26,443 bases of DNA from a virus. This document shows, in pieces, positions 16,282-23,099 of the stretch (positions are counted from its first letter, which is position 1; each line of letters opens with the position of its first letter). The stretch lies in the IMG/VR virus record IMGVR_UViG_3300022200_001144, positions 1 through 26,443 of that record. One strand, given 5' to 3'. Both the position numbers and the translations under genes were made by a program. The notes under the pieces are model-generated. The model was not told where the DNA came from. It ran no database searches and worked only from the letters and a program-made list of their open reading frames with translations.

Positions 16282-16544
16282 TCAAAAAGTCAGACCTCAA
16301 ATGTAACCAACCAAAGAGAACCCCAGGTCACCCTAAGAAGTCTCATGTTGTCAAAGCATGTGAGGGTGGTAAGGAGAAGGTCATTCGATTTGGTGAGCAA
16401 GGAGCAAAGACAGCAGGCAAACCTAAGAAGGGTGAGTCTAAGGAGATGACACAAAAGAGAAAGAGCTTTAAGGCACGACACGGAAAGAACATTGCAAAGG
16501 GTAAAAGTTCAGCAGCCTATTGGGCTGATAAGGTGAAATGGTAA
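16278..16544 (+). CDS. Small basic conserved phage protein, 88 residues
   Basis: The start overlaps the preceding stop (ATGA). The 88-residue product is very basic (about one third Lys or Arg). It has an N-terminal part with two cysteines (DLKCNQPKRTP and VVKACEGGKEKVIRFGEQGA) and a C-terminal SFKARHGKNIAKGKSSAAYWADKVKW. The pattern RFGEQGxKT...RKxFKxRHxKNIxKGKxSAAYWAxKxKW is a familiar unnamed family of podoviruses and cyanophages, usually at the end of the structural or terminase region. A DNA- or RNA-binding role would fit the charge but is not shown. The next two small genes follow with TAATG overlaps. Confidence 0.8.
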   Translation: MIKKSDLKCNQPKRTPGHPKKSHVVKACEGGKEKVIRFGEQGAKTAGKPKKGESKEMTQKRKSFKARHGKNIAKGKSSAAYWADKVKW

Positions 16545-16696
16545 TGCCAGGTCTTTACGAGAACATTCATAAGAAACGTGCTAGGATTGAAGCAGGTAGT
16601 GGTGAGCGAATGAGGAAGAAGGGTTCCAAAGGAGCACCCACGGAAGAAGCCTTTGAGAAGGCAGCTAAGACAAGAAAGAAGAGGAGCAAAAAGTAA
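16544..16696 (+). CDS. Small basic conserved phage protein, 50 residues
   Basis: The ATG overlaps the previous stop (TAATG). The product begins MPGLYENIHKKRARIEAGSG and continues ERMRKKGSKGAPTEEAFEKAA, ending in a run of Lys and Arg. The pattern MPGLYxNIHxKRxRIxxGSGExMRKxGxKGAPT is highly recognisable among marine and freshwater phages and always unnamed. The Lys/Arg content suggests binding to nucleic acid or to an acidic partner. Too short for confident structure; one helix at each end is likely. Conservation across phages makes it a real gene despite its size. Confidence 0.8.
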   Translation: MPGLYENIHKKRARIEAGSGERMRKKGSKGAPTEEAFEKAAKTRKKRSKK

Positions 16697-16797
16697 TGTT
16701 CAAAGTGTGCAAAGGGTGCCCTAGTCCAGCTAAGTGTAAGAAGGCAGGGAAGTGCTTTAAGAAGGCTACTCAGGAGAAGGTGAAAGGTTACAAATAG
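16696..16797 (+). CDS. Tiny Cys-rich basic protein, 33 residues
   Basis: It begins at an ATG that overlaps the previous stop (TAATG). The product is MFKVCKGCPSPAKCKKAGKC followed by FKKATQEKVKGYK. Four cysteines (5, 8, 14, 20) form C-x2-C-x5-C-x5-C, enough for one zinc site or two disulfides, flanked by many lysines. I know no named family, but the stop-start chain with two conserved small genes supports translation. It is the last gene of the plus-strand block; the terminator hairpin starts 42 bases downstream. Confidence 0.6.
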   Translation: MFKVCKGCPSPAKCKKAGKCFKKATQEKVKGYK

Positions 16798-16838
16798 TCG
16801 GCACTTATTGATAACTGACGAAAGAATGTAACACAAAA

Positions 16839-16866
16839 ACAAGGGGGGCACTAAAGCCCCCTTTGT
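16839..16866. terminator. Bidirectional rho-independent terminator between convergent blocks
   Basis: ACAAGGGGGGC (16839-16849) pairs with GCCCCCTTTGT (16856-16866) over 11 base pairs, one of them a G-T wobble, around the loop ACTAAA. Read on the minus strand the hairpin is followed by TTTTG, a good U-tract. Read on the plus strand it is followed by CTATTTTA. It lies between the end of the plus block (16797) and the end of the minus block (16962), so it can stop both transcripts. Confidence 0.85.
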
Positions 16867-16919
16867 CTATTTTAGCCCAAAACACCCCAGTAAAAATGCG
16901 GCTTCCAAGGCACTATGCC

Positions 16920-16951
16920 AGGGGGGTCGCTACTACCCTACAGACCCCCCT
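16920..16951. other. Second G/C-rich hairpin in the convergent intergenic strip
   Basis: AGGGGGGTC (16920-16928) pairs perfectly with GACCCCCCT (16943-16951) over nine base pairs, with a 14-base loop. It starts 11 bases downstream of the reductase stop codon on the minus strand. No T-tract follows on either side, so by itself it is a weak terminator. It may protect the 3' end of the mRNA or assist the neighbouring terminator. The rest of the strip 16798-16961 shows nothing else beyond a small GGCA-CTA-TGCC hairpin at 16909-16919. Confidence 0.65.
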
Positions 16952-16961
16952 TATGTCACTT

Positions 16962-18851
16962 TTACAGTGGATCTTTGATAAACTCTATCTCACAGGCATT
17001 ACCCACACAGGCTAGAGTTTGCGCCCCTTCGGTATTGTCGGACATCTCTTGGATGTTCCAATCAATCTCTTTGGGCATTGTCTCTACACCAACCAAGTAA
17101 ACCTCCTCAGTGATCTCCTCATAGGGAGCCTGTTGGTAGGTGTGCTCTGAGAAGGGCAGGAAGCTAATTCCTGATACTTCATCAAAGTTGTTGTAGATCC
17201 ATTGTCCTACCTCCAGGAACTCACTGTCCTTGTAGTACACCGTCTGTGACACCTTGTGTTCACACCAATAGTTCTGGTACAGACTGTTCAGCTTCAACTG
17301 ATCCATAGCGGACTGCTTAGAAGCCATTACAGAGCCCTCTGGAGCCTTTTGGTAGAAGGTGAATACCTTGGTAGTGGGTGAGGTCACATCAGTCTCCACA
17401 GGCACCCCAGCGGCTTCCAGAGTGGCACACAGGGGGTCTCTGGAGTCTGCTCTTACCCGACGTATGTAATAAGGACTATAACGACCATGAATACCACTGG
17501 AGGAATTAACCAACTGGGATACTGTACCGGAAGGCTTAACGCAAGTAATAGCTGTGCTTTGATTGACTCCCAGCTTGGCAGCCCATTCTTTATTAGTTTC
17601 AATTGCAATCTCCTTCATGGCAGTAAGCCATTTTCCAAGATCCTTAGAATTGGGATTACCCAACAACCAGTGATCCATGATACCAGTCAAGGACACTCCA
17701 AGCAAACACTCTTCCTTGGTGTTAGCAGCCCAGACATTCCGTAGGTAACGGAAGTCAGTCAAGGTGGACTGAAGGGTTCCAAGGATTGTAGCTACACGCA
17801 CCTTGCTCTTTAGATCCTCCAAGGTGTCATTAGGTCTAACCACAACCTCACTCAGGTTACAGAACTGGTTAGGACGTAGAATGATCTCAGAGCAAGGATT
17901 AGTACCAAACTCAAAGTTAGTTTCCCTACGACCATTCCTGGCTGCCTGCTTCTGAGAGGCTACCCTTGAGAAGATCCCTCGTTCACCACTACGGGATTCA
18001 TACAGTGCAGACCACTCAGACAGGAATTGATCGAACTCAGGCTTCTCTGTGTAGCAAGCACTGTTGTTTGACAAACCACGCTGGGGCTGGTCTACCCACC
18101 ACTGACCATGCTTTGCACGCCGTAGGCGATCATCACTCAGGTTACTCAGGCTAATCAGGGCTGACCTACGGACTCCACCAACGACAACAATTTGGGCAAT
18201 CTTGCAGCAGAGGTCATGGCATTCAAGGCTTGTAAGTTTTCTTCCAGCCCCTCCCTTAAAGAGGTCAACTGAGAACCTGAATAGGTTGACAAGAGGTTCT
18301 GGACCGGAAGCCCTACCTCCGAAAGTTCTAAGAGGGGCCCCAGCAGGACGCACTCGACTAATGTCCCACTTGGGTACTTGACCTGAATAGAGCAACGATA
18401 CAAGTTCTCGGAAGGCTTTTGCCCAACCAATCTTTGAATCCGATACGTGAATGATGGTGTCTGTGTCATAGAAGTCTTCTGCTACTTCAGGCAACTTAGC
18501 AATGTATTGTCTTTCAACACTAAACCCCACACCAGTTCCACACATGAGAATGTACATCATCTCATCAAAGGCTCTGGGGCTGTCTACGGCAATGTAACTA
18601 CAATTGAACCCTGCTACGTTGTCTCGATCCAGTGCTTCCCCTGCTGTCATCAGTGCCCGCATGGAGGGCATGACTTGCATATCATAGATGGAAGTCCAAA
18701 GCAAGGTTTCTGTTTCTTCATCAATCAAGCCTTTCTCAACCCAATAGTGGGTGTACCGAGAGACAGTTTCTCCCCAGTGTTCCCTTCGGTTCTCATTAGG
18801 TAGATATCTGGCGTACCTAGATTTATGAATGTACTGTTGGTATAGATCCAT
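16962..18851 (-). CDS. nrdJ: Class II (adenosylcobalamin-dependent) ribonucleoside-triphosphate reductase
   Basis: The enzyme reduces ribonucleotides to deoxyribonucleotides using coenzyme B12, supplying dNTPs for phage replication. I chose the ATG at 18851 (AGGAGG seven bases upstream; it overlaps the preceding TGA), giving 629 residues. Visible motifs are FNCSYIAVDSPRAFDE with Cys84, GTGVGFSVER, NPCSEI with Cys320 and Glu322, FCNLSEV with Cys331, VKPSGTVSQLVNSSSGIHGR, and the C-terminal pair CVGNAC (Cys615 and Cys620). The 11-residue spacing from the active-site Cys to the second redox Cys, and the CX4C tail, match the monomeric Lactobacillus leichmannii enzyme (C408/C419, C731/C736). It is shorter than that enzyme (739). 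It is the last gene of the minus block. Confidence 0.93.
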   Translation of the reverse strand: MDLYQQYIHKSRYARYLPNENRREHWGETVSRYTHYWVEKGLIDEETETLLWTSIYDMQVMPSMRALMTAGEALDRDNVAGFNCSYIAVDSPRAFDEMMYILMCGTGVGFSVERQYIAKLPEVAEDFYDTDTIIHVSDSKIGWAKAFRELVSLLYSGQVPKWDISRVRPAGAPLRTFGGRASGPEPLVNLFRFSVDLFKGGAGRKLTSLECHDLCCKIAQIVVVGGVRRSALISLSNLSDDRLRRAKHGQWWVDQPQRGLSNNSACYTEKPEFDQFLSEWSALYESRSGERGIFSRVASQKQAARNGRRETNFEFGTNPCSEIILRPNQFCNLSEVVVRPNDTLEDLKSKVRVATILGTLQSTLTDFRYLRNVWAANTKEECLLGVSLTGIMDHWLLGNPNSKDLGKWLTAMKEIAIETNKEWAAKLGVNQSTAITCVKPSGTVSQLVNSSSGIHGRYSPYYIRRVRADSRDPLCATLEAAGVPVETDVTSPTTKVFTFYQKAPEGSVMASKQSAMDQLKLNSLYQNYWCEHKVSQTVYYKDSEFLEVGQWIYNNFDEVSGISFLPFSEHTYQQAPYEEITEEVYLVGVETMPKEIDWNIQEMSDNTEGAQTLACVGNACEIEFIKDPL

Positions 18852-19111
18852 CAAAGGTCCTCCTCTTCCTGTGTCCCCATAGCCATTGCAAATTGAATGT
18901 TGAACTTATGTGCCTCAAGGGCACCAAGGACTTCTATTGGGCTAAGTACGGGGTAACAGACAGTGTGTAGTTCCCCTTGATATTCAATGAAGGCTAAAAA
19001 AGAGTCAGGGACTTTATCTTTGATTGAGATTTTATCAAAGATCTCCTGAACGGTCTTTTCAACTTCTTCCTCTTTGTCCTTCTTACCAAAGCCACCTTGA
19101 ATGACGTGCAT
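18851..19111 (-). CDS. Unknown protein, 86 residues, in the nucleotide-metabolism operon
   Basis: The ATG overlaps the MazG-like stop (TAATG), and its own stop overlaps the reductase start. The sequence has a Gly-rich start (MHVIQGGFGKKDKEEE), a charged helix, a beta-like middle (PDSFLAFIEYQGELHTVCYP) and a helical LGALEAHKFNIQFAMAMG, ending in acidic residues. No family is recognised. Tight coupling between a nucleotide pyrophosphohydrolase and the ribonucleotide reductase suggests a job linked to nucleotide metabolism, but there is no motif to confirm it. Confidence 0.65.
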   Translation of the reverse strand: MHVIQGGFGKKDKEEEVEKTVQEIFDKISIKDKVPDSFLAFIEYQGELHTVCYPVLSPIEVLGALEAHKFNIQFAMAMGTQEEEDL

Positions 19112-19443
19112 TAGCGATCACCTCTACCTTGAATAGTTCCATCTTCCAGGCGCTTCTTAAGTTTCTCTACATTAGCTTTAGCTACTTTCTCAAAGTCAAT
19201 TTGCATATCATCCAAGATCATGGCAAGGTTCCAAAGGACATCACCTGCTTCACTAATGACCTTTGCACGGTCTACACTGACGGCATCACCCCTCAGAATG
19301 GGCTTGATGAACAGGTCAGCTAGCTCCGCTGCTTCCACCATGAGAGAACAAACGGGATACATTCTGTCTTCATAAAGCGCAGTACGAGAAGCAAGACGTT
19401 GATACAGATTAAAGTCAATGTACTTTTCCTCTTTATTTTCCAT
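19111..19443 (-). CDS. MazG-like nucleotide pyrophosphohydrolase
   Basis: This 110-residue all-helical protein has the MazG metal-binding pattern: LMVEAAELADLF (Glu37, Glu40), ISEAGDVLWNLAMI (Glu65, Asp68) and the later ANVEKLKKRLEDGTIQGRGDR. The ExxE...ExxD arrangement binds Mg2+, and the C-terminal NxxKLKKR with GRGDR is typical of phage MazG-like proteins. Family members hydrolyse NTPs or dNTPs to monophosphates and pyrophosphate. In phages they are thought to adjust nucleotide pools or the host stringent response. It overlaps the DUF3310 gene by 11 bases. The exact substrate is unknown. Confidence 0.85.
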   Translation of the reverse strand: MENKEEKYIDFNLYQRLASRTALYEDRMYPVCSLMVEAAELADLFIKPILRGDAVSVDRAKVISEAGDVLWNLAMILDDMQIDFEKVAKANVEKLKKRLEDGTIQGRGDR

Positions 19444-19687
19444 GCACTATGTACTCCTCAATGAGTTTTTCCAAGTACCATTTAGCCTTCTTAAGATCCT
19501 CTAGACCATTCTTGTACTTGTATCTGTGTATATATTTTAACACAGAACCCTCATAATAACTGCATATATTTGCACCCAATTGCTGCCTGATGTACTCAAT
19601 GGCTTCAATTGATCCTTGGTTATAGTGCTTTGGCTTTGCAACTGCATCCCATTCAGCAGGTGTAGCATTATCAATACTGTTTTTCAT
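19433..19687 (-). CDS. DUF3310 protein, T7 gp1.7 nucleotide kinase-like
   Basis: I took the ATG at 19687 as the start because GGGAG lies close upstream. The frame extends further upstream to 19768, but that part overlaps the endonuclease gene and looks unnatural. The 84-residue product contains KPKHYNQGSIEAIEYIRQQL, GANICSYYEGSVLKYIHRYK and GLEDLKKAKWYLEKLIEE. This is the classic DUF3310 pattern (P.HY..G.IE.Id.I...l......g.glKY..RykkKnG.eDL.KA.wYL..L). The domain occurs in T7 gp1.7, which phosphorylates dTMP and dGMP. It is shorter than gp1.7, so kinase activity is not assured. The neighbouring MazG-like and reductase genes support a nucleotide role. Confidence 0.85.
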   Translation of the reverse strand: MKNSIDNATPAEWDAVAKPKHYNQGSIEAIEYIRQQLGANICSYYEGSVLKYIHRYKYKNGLEDLKKAKWYLEKLIEEYIVHGK

Positions 19688-19703
19688 AAAGAATGTCTCC
19701 CAA

Positions 19704-20144
19704 TCACAGTCTTGCCGACTTCTTTCTCTTCTTCTTTGAAGCATTGTCAACATAAGCAAGGAACTCATCTAGTTGTGATAGTGTAAAGTATCTAAACCCT
19801 TCCTTCTCACACCACTTACCCATAGTAATGTCAGAACCTTTACGTACTTTCTTCCTTGGATCAGAGAGAATAAATATCAATTCATTGTACTTATTGATAC
19901 TGTCCCTAATGGCTTTGTACTTTTGAGTGTCACCAGTCCTAAAGAACCCCTTACACTCCACAATGATCCCACTGTCCGAGTGTACAAAGTCAGGTTTGTA
20001 TTCCCTATGAACCACATAGGGCAACATGAATGGTTCAAACTTGAATTCCCATCCAGTCACCCCTTGTGCAAAGTCCCTCTCAAGACCACTCCTGTACCCG
20101 CTACTGGATCTCGGCATAGGGAATCTCTGGAACCTTGGGTTCAT
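19704..20144 (-). CDS. Endonuclease I (T7 gp3-like Holliday-junction resolvase)
   Basis: The product has 146 residues against 149 in T7 endonuclease I. The motif GYRSGLERDFA carries Glu22. YKPDF carries Asp52 and GIIVECKGFF carries Glu63 and Lys65, corresponding to T7 Glu20, Asp55, Glu65 and Lys67. Further family matches are TQKYKAIRDS, ELIFILSDPRKKVRKGS and TMGKWCEKEGFRY. The enzyme cleaves branched DNA and helps break down host DNA in T7. It overlaps the end of the exonuclease gene. An alternative ATG at 20117 would drop nine residues. The C-terminus is Lys-rich, as in T7, and probably contacts DNA. Confidence 0.9.
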   Translation of the reverse strand: MNPRFQRFPMPRSSSGYRSGLERDFAQGVTGWEFKFEPFMLPYVVHREYKPDFVHSDSGIIVECKGFFRTGDTQKYKAIRDSINKYNELIFILSDPRKKVRKGSDITMGKWCEKEGFRYFTLSQLDEFLAYVDNASKKKRKKSARL

Positions 20145-20970
20145 TAACTACCTTGGTGAAGAACTTTGGACCTGTGGAGTACACAAACCCTCGTAGACCC
20201 TGCCAGCAGACCTTCTTAAAGTGACAGTAGGAGCAGGTAGCCGTCAGTACCATGTTGCCACTCTTGCCGTCTGGCACAGGCTCTGCACAGGGCTTCTCAG
20301 GTGATTCATTCTTGTTCACCACCTGCCACACATGCTTCACTCGATCCTCGATGGAGTAGCTAATCTTCTCGTGTACTGGAGCCTGGGTGTCCTCTTCATC
20401 GTACATGAGATAAGTCAGGTGTCCATTCTGCTTGTCCATTGCAAGCCAGCCGTACTTTGTCTCACCCTCAGAGTGAGCATAAGCCTTGATCTGTCCCACA
20501 TAGGCAAATGGATCATCATAAGCCAGAGATCCATCCTTGAACTTCTTAAAGCCATAGGTACTAGTGGACTTGATGTCAGTCACAATCCCATCAATCTTAC
20601 AGTCCATAGACCCTTTGACTTCGGCTACCTCACAGGGGTGCTGCTCATGTGTCACCTTATGTCCTGACATCTTAACCAAGAACAGCAGCATCTCCTCGAT
20701 GATGTGACCATAGAGGAACTTGATGAGGTTCTCTGGGCGGTACTTCTGTCGTGCTTTACTGTGATAGTGATTCCATAAATAACGGTCGTCCCTTCCGATA
20801 TTTGAGAGCCTCAGCTTGCGTGAATCAAAACTCTTGCTAAGGAACTCCTTACGCATGAGATCCTTGACTGCCTCACCAAAGGCATCAATCTCTTTCTCAA
20901 CATCAACCCCCTCTGGTGCCCTCTTGGAGAGAACAACAGAGTAAATATCATCTACTAATGTATGAATCAT
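20101..20970 (-). CDS. PD-(D/E)XK exonuclease with C-terminal Fe-S type cysteines (Cas4/RecB-like)
   Basis: The product has 289 residues. The nuclease core shows YGHIIEEML (Glu92), VKGSMDCKIDG (Asp127), VTDIKST (Asp132, Lys134) and the QxxxY motif QIKAY (Gln160), the order seen in RecB/AddB/Cas4-type nucleases. The C-terminal part has Cys228 and then C-SY-C-HFKKV-C (Cys246, 249, 255). The CxxC-x5-C spacing is that of the iron-sulfur staple of AddB and Cas4, with Cys228 the likely fourth ligand. A 5'-3' or 3'-5' exonuclease used in replication, recombination or host DNA degradation is likely, probably replacing T7 gp6. It overlaps the resolvase-like gene (ATGA) and the endonuclease I gene. Confidence 0.8.
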   Translation of the reverse strand: MIHTLVDDIYSVVLSKRAPEGVDVEKEIDAFGEAVKDLMRKEFLSKSFDSRKLRLSNIGRDDRYLWNHYHSKARQKYRPENLIKFLYGHIIEEMLLFLVKMSGHKVTHEQHPCEVAEVKGSMDCKIDGIVTDIKSTSTYGFKKFKDGSLAYDDPFAYVGQIKAYAHSEGETKYGWLAMDKQNGHLTYLMYDEEDTQAPVHEKISYSIEDRVKHVWQVVNKNESPEKPCAEPVPDGKSGNMVLTATCSYCHFKKVCWQGLRGFVYSTGPKFFTKVVNEPKVPEIPYAEIQ

Positions 20971-21281
20971 AGAATTGCCCCTACGTTGCTACGATGCTTG
21001 ACAAAGCGCATCTTTCGTGTTCTAGGGTTAAATACTAGTATCTGAACTCCAAGCATCTCCTGAGCAAAGGTTCTCTTGAAACCCCATTTCAATTCACTCT
21101 TCTTGCTCTTGATGTCAAATAGCCAAACCTTGCCATTCTTGATTGCCACAATGTCCACTGGACCTGTTGATCCAGAGTTTTTATAAACCTCAAAGCCATT
21201 GTCCCAAAGCCAGGTTACTGCGTAAAACTCAGCTAGATCACCTATTCTGCTTGTGTTTTTGTTCAATGTGTTTCGCTCCAA
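20967..21281 (-). CDS. Small PD-(D/E)XK nuclease, Holliday-junction-resolvase-like
   Basis: This 104-residue protein has a compact restriction-endonuclease-like core: RIGDLAEFYAVTWLWDNGFE (Glu18), NSGSTGPVDIVAI (Asp43) and VWLFDIKSKK (Asp56, Lys58). The third motif is D-x-K instead of the more usual E-x-K. The order (helix with Glu, GxxD, strand, then DxK) is that of small Hjc-like resolvases and other phage PD-(D/E)XK nucleases. It may act on branched or damaged DNA. It overlaps the polymerase by 19 bases and the exonuclease by four. It would be a second junction enzyme beside endonuclease I, so another specificity is possible. Confidence 0.75.
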   Translation of the reverse strand: MERNTLNKNTSRIGDLAEFYAVTWLWDNGFEVYKNSGSTGPVDIVAIKNGKVWLFDIKSKKSELKWGFKRTFAQEMLGVQILVFNPRTRKMRFVKHRSNVGAIL

Positions 21282-22966
21282 TTGTTTCCAATGTGGTACT
21301 CACCAGCCAAAGGACAGTTGAGCTTGAAGTGAAGCCCTGCTGCTTGGATGGATTGTACTGCCAAGATCCCAAAGGATCTGGCTTGCTCTTCCTTGACTTC
21401 ACTTTGTATTTCATCATGGATGTTACCTACAAACTTAAAGTCAAGACCCCACATATTAGCATACTCATGGAGAATACACAGTGCTTTTTTCATAACAATT
21501 GCGCCTGCACTTTGGAGTAGTGTATTTAGTGCAGCATGTTCTGATCGGATATAAACCTTCCTCCCATCAACACCAAATAAAAAACCTCTGTGGCTTTTAA
21601 TGGACACTTGTTCCTTAAGGGCTGCCAAAGCAGGCACGTTACTTAGAAATTTCTCCTTCAGCCTCTTTCCCTCTCGGGAATCTTTACCCACAATGGACCC
21701 TATTTTGGCGTCTCCTGCCCCGTACAGGAAAGCGTAGATAAAGGTTTTTGCTTGGTTCCTGGTCTCCAGTCCTGCTGCTAGTTGGTTCTTTGTGTGTACA
21801 TCACCCGTCAGGATCTCCTTGGTGTACTCAGGATCATTCATGTAGTGTGCAAGCATTCTCAGCTCAAGCCCACTGGCGTCTACACCCACCAGCTTGTACC
21901 CCTTTGGTACCACCCAGCAGGCTCTACAGTCAGTCCCATAGGGCTTCCCATTGGCTGTCACCTGCGCCATGTTGGGGTTGCTGTGTGTCATCCTTCCTGT
22001 AACTGCACCATTGGTCCTGACTTCCCCGTGGACTCTACTGTCCTTGTCAGCCAGCTCCACCCAAGACTCCACCATAGCAATTCTTTTCTGTACCATCAGG
22101 TACTCTGCTATGAGTTGAGCTTGGGGAATAGAGACACCTTCTAGGACAGTCTCATCCACCTTGGGTTGCCCTGTCTCAGTGAACTCCTTGGGCTTCCATC
22201 CAAACCATTGAAGGTATCTTCCAATCTGCTGCCGCGAGCCTAGATTGAATGGTGACCAGCTTATCCTGCTGAATGGTCCTGCCACCTGTTTCCATTGGTC
22301 TTCACCAAAGAACTTAAGACCCACTGAGGATAACTCCCCATTGAGTTTGTACTTTGGTGTTACTTCTTTTTCAAAGACAGGTAGAGGTTTGAATACTGAG
22401 AGAACAGTATCCTCCAGCTCCATCAGTTTCTGCTTTAGTTCACCAAGGAAGGTGTAGCACTTCTTCTGGTCCAAGAGCCACCCATTGCGGGTTTGCTCTG
22501 TGATGATCCATGCTACTTGGTGCTCTAGCTGAATGGACTGTTCAGAGAACCCTTGTAGTTCCTTGAGCAGGCACTCATGCAGCCTCTTGGTCACCTGTAC
22601 GTCCCTCAGACAATACTCGATCATCTCAGGTGTACATTGTGACCAATCACTATGGTCACCCTTGGGGAACCCTAGAGCCTCACCATAGGAGGCTAGGCTG
22701 TGTCCTAGCTCCCTGCTGGGGTTTGCAAGCCTTCCAAGGACCAGGGTATCTACTACCCTAGCTCTATCAAAGGAAACACCCCACAGACGTTCCAGCACGG
22801 GCACATCGAAGCCTATGCCATTGTGGAACACCCATGTAGATTCCTTGTGTTGGTTGAAGAAGGTTACAAAGTCATCACGCCTCGTGAATGTCTGATTGTT
22901 GACACAGACCACCCATATCTTGTCCGGGGTCAGACTGTTCGCTTCTATGTCCGTGTACAACAGCAT
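21263..22966 (-). CDS. DNA polymerase, family A, T7 gp5-like with 3'-5' exonuclease
   Basis: The product has 567 residues; AGAGG lies nine bases before the ATG. The exonuclease shows YTDIEAN (Asp6, Glu8), HNGIGFDVP (Asp54) and YCLRD (Tyr118, Asp122), so proofreading appears intact. The polymerase shows GVDASGLELR (motif A, Asp363), RNQAKTFIYAFLYG (motif B; Arg403, Lys407, Tyr411, Tyr415) and NIHDE (motif C; His517, Asp518). Close likeness to T7 gp5 extends over TRNQAKTFIYAFLYGAGDAK and RSEHAALNTLLQSAGA. Tyr411 corresponds to T7 Tyr526 (E. coli Phe762). T7 gp5 has 704 residues; the difference is partly in the thumb insertion that binds thioredoxin, which is shorter here. It replicates the phage genome. 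Confidence 0.95.
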   Translation of the reverse strand: MLLYTDIEANSLTPDKIWVVCVNNQTFTRRDDFVTFFNQHKESTWVFHNGIGFDVPVLERLWGVSFDRARVVDTLVLGRLANPSRELGHSLASYGEALGFPKGDHSDWSQCTPEMIEYCLRDVQVTKRLHECLLKELQGFSEQSIQLEHQVAWIITEQTRNGWLLDQKKCYTFLGELKQKLMELEDTVLSVFKPLPVFEKEVTPKYKLNGELSSVGLKFFGEDQWKQVAGPFSRISWSPFNLGSRQQIGRYLQWFGWKPKEFTETGQPKVDETVLEGVSIPQAQLIAEYLMVQKRIAMVESWVELADKDSRVHGEVRTNGAVTGRMTHSNPNMAQVTANGKPYGTDCRACWVVPKGYKLVGVDASGLELRMLAHYMNDPEYTKEILTGDVHTKNQLAAGLETRNQAKTFIYAFLYGAGDAKIGSIVGKDSREGKRLKEKFLSNVPALAALKEQVSIKSHRGFLFGVDGRKVYIRSEHAALNTLLQSAGAIVMKKALCILHEYANMWGLDFKFVGNIHDEIQSEVKEEQARSFGILAVQSIQAAGLHFKLNCPLAGEYHIGNNWSETH

Positions 22967-23099
22967 TCTTTAGAGCCTCTTTTTCTTTCTTTTTACTTTC
23001 CTTGTAGTCTAACCAACTGTTTATTCCCTCCCAGATACCCTCAAGATCTTCTGCCTTGTACCATCTTCCATTAGCTTTGTGCCTTGGTGAGTACATCAT
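22875..23099 (-). CDS. Small unknown ORF overlapping the polymerase start, possibly longer by frameshift
   Basis: The visible frame of 74 residues begins MMYSPRHKANGRWYKAEDLE and continues GIWEGINSWLDYKESKKKEK. It runs 92 bases into the polymerase gene in a different frame and ends at 22875. The first 45 residues look protein-like; the part inside the polymerase may simply be forced by it. There is no ribosome-binding site before the ATG pair. The same frame stays open upstream and would read SHRGTFWFVSPYN directly before the methionines. A +1 slip at TTT-TAG (23137-23142) would join this to a 19-residue start at 23196. No family is recognised. Confidence 0.45.
   Translation of the reverse strand: MMYSPRHKANGRWYKAEDLEGIWEGINSWLDYKESKKKEKEALKNAVVHGHRSEQSDPGQDMGGLCQQSDIHEA

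Noticed and set aside
16798-16961. Possible tRNA or small RNA in the convergent intergenic strip
   Set aside because: No cloverleaf, T-loop or anticodon arm can be formed; the hairpins are explained by transcription termination.
19520-19560. AT-rich promoter-like sequence (TTAAAATATATA on the minus strand)
   Set aside because: It lies inside the DUF3310 coding region and has no properly spaced -35 box.
19688-19768. Upstream extension of the DUF3310 protein by 27 residues
   Set aside because: It overlaps the endonuclease I gene, reads as an Arg-rich artefact and has no ribosome-binding site, whereas GGGAG precedes the ATG at 19687.
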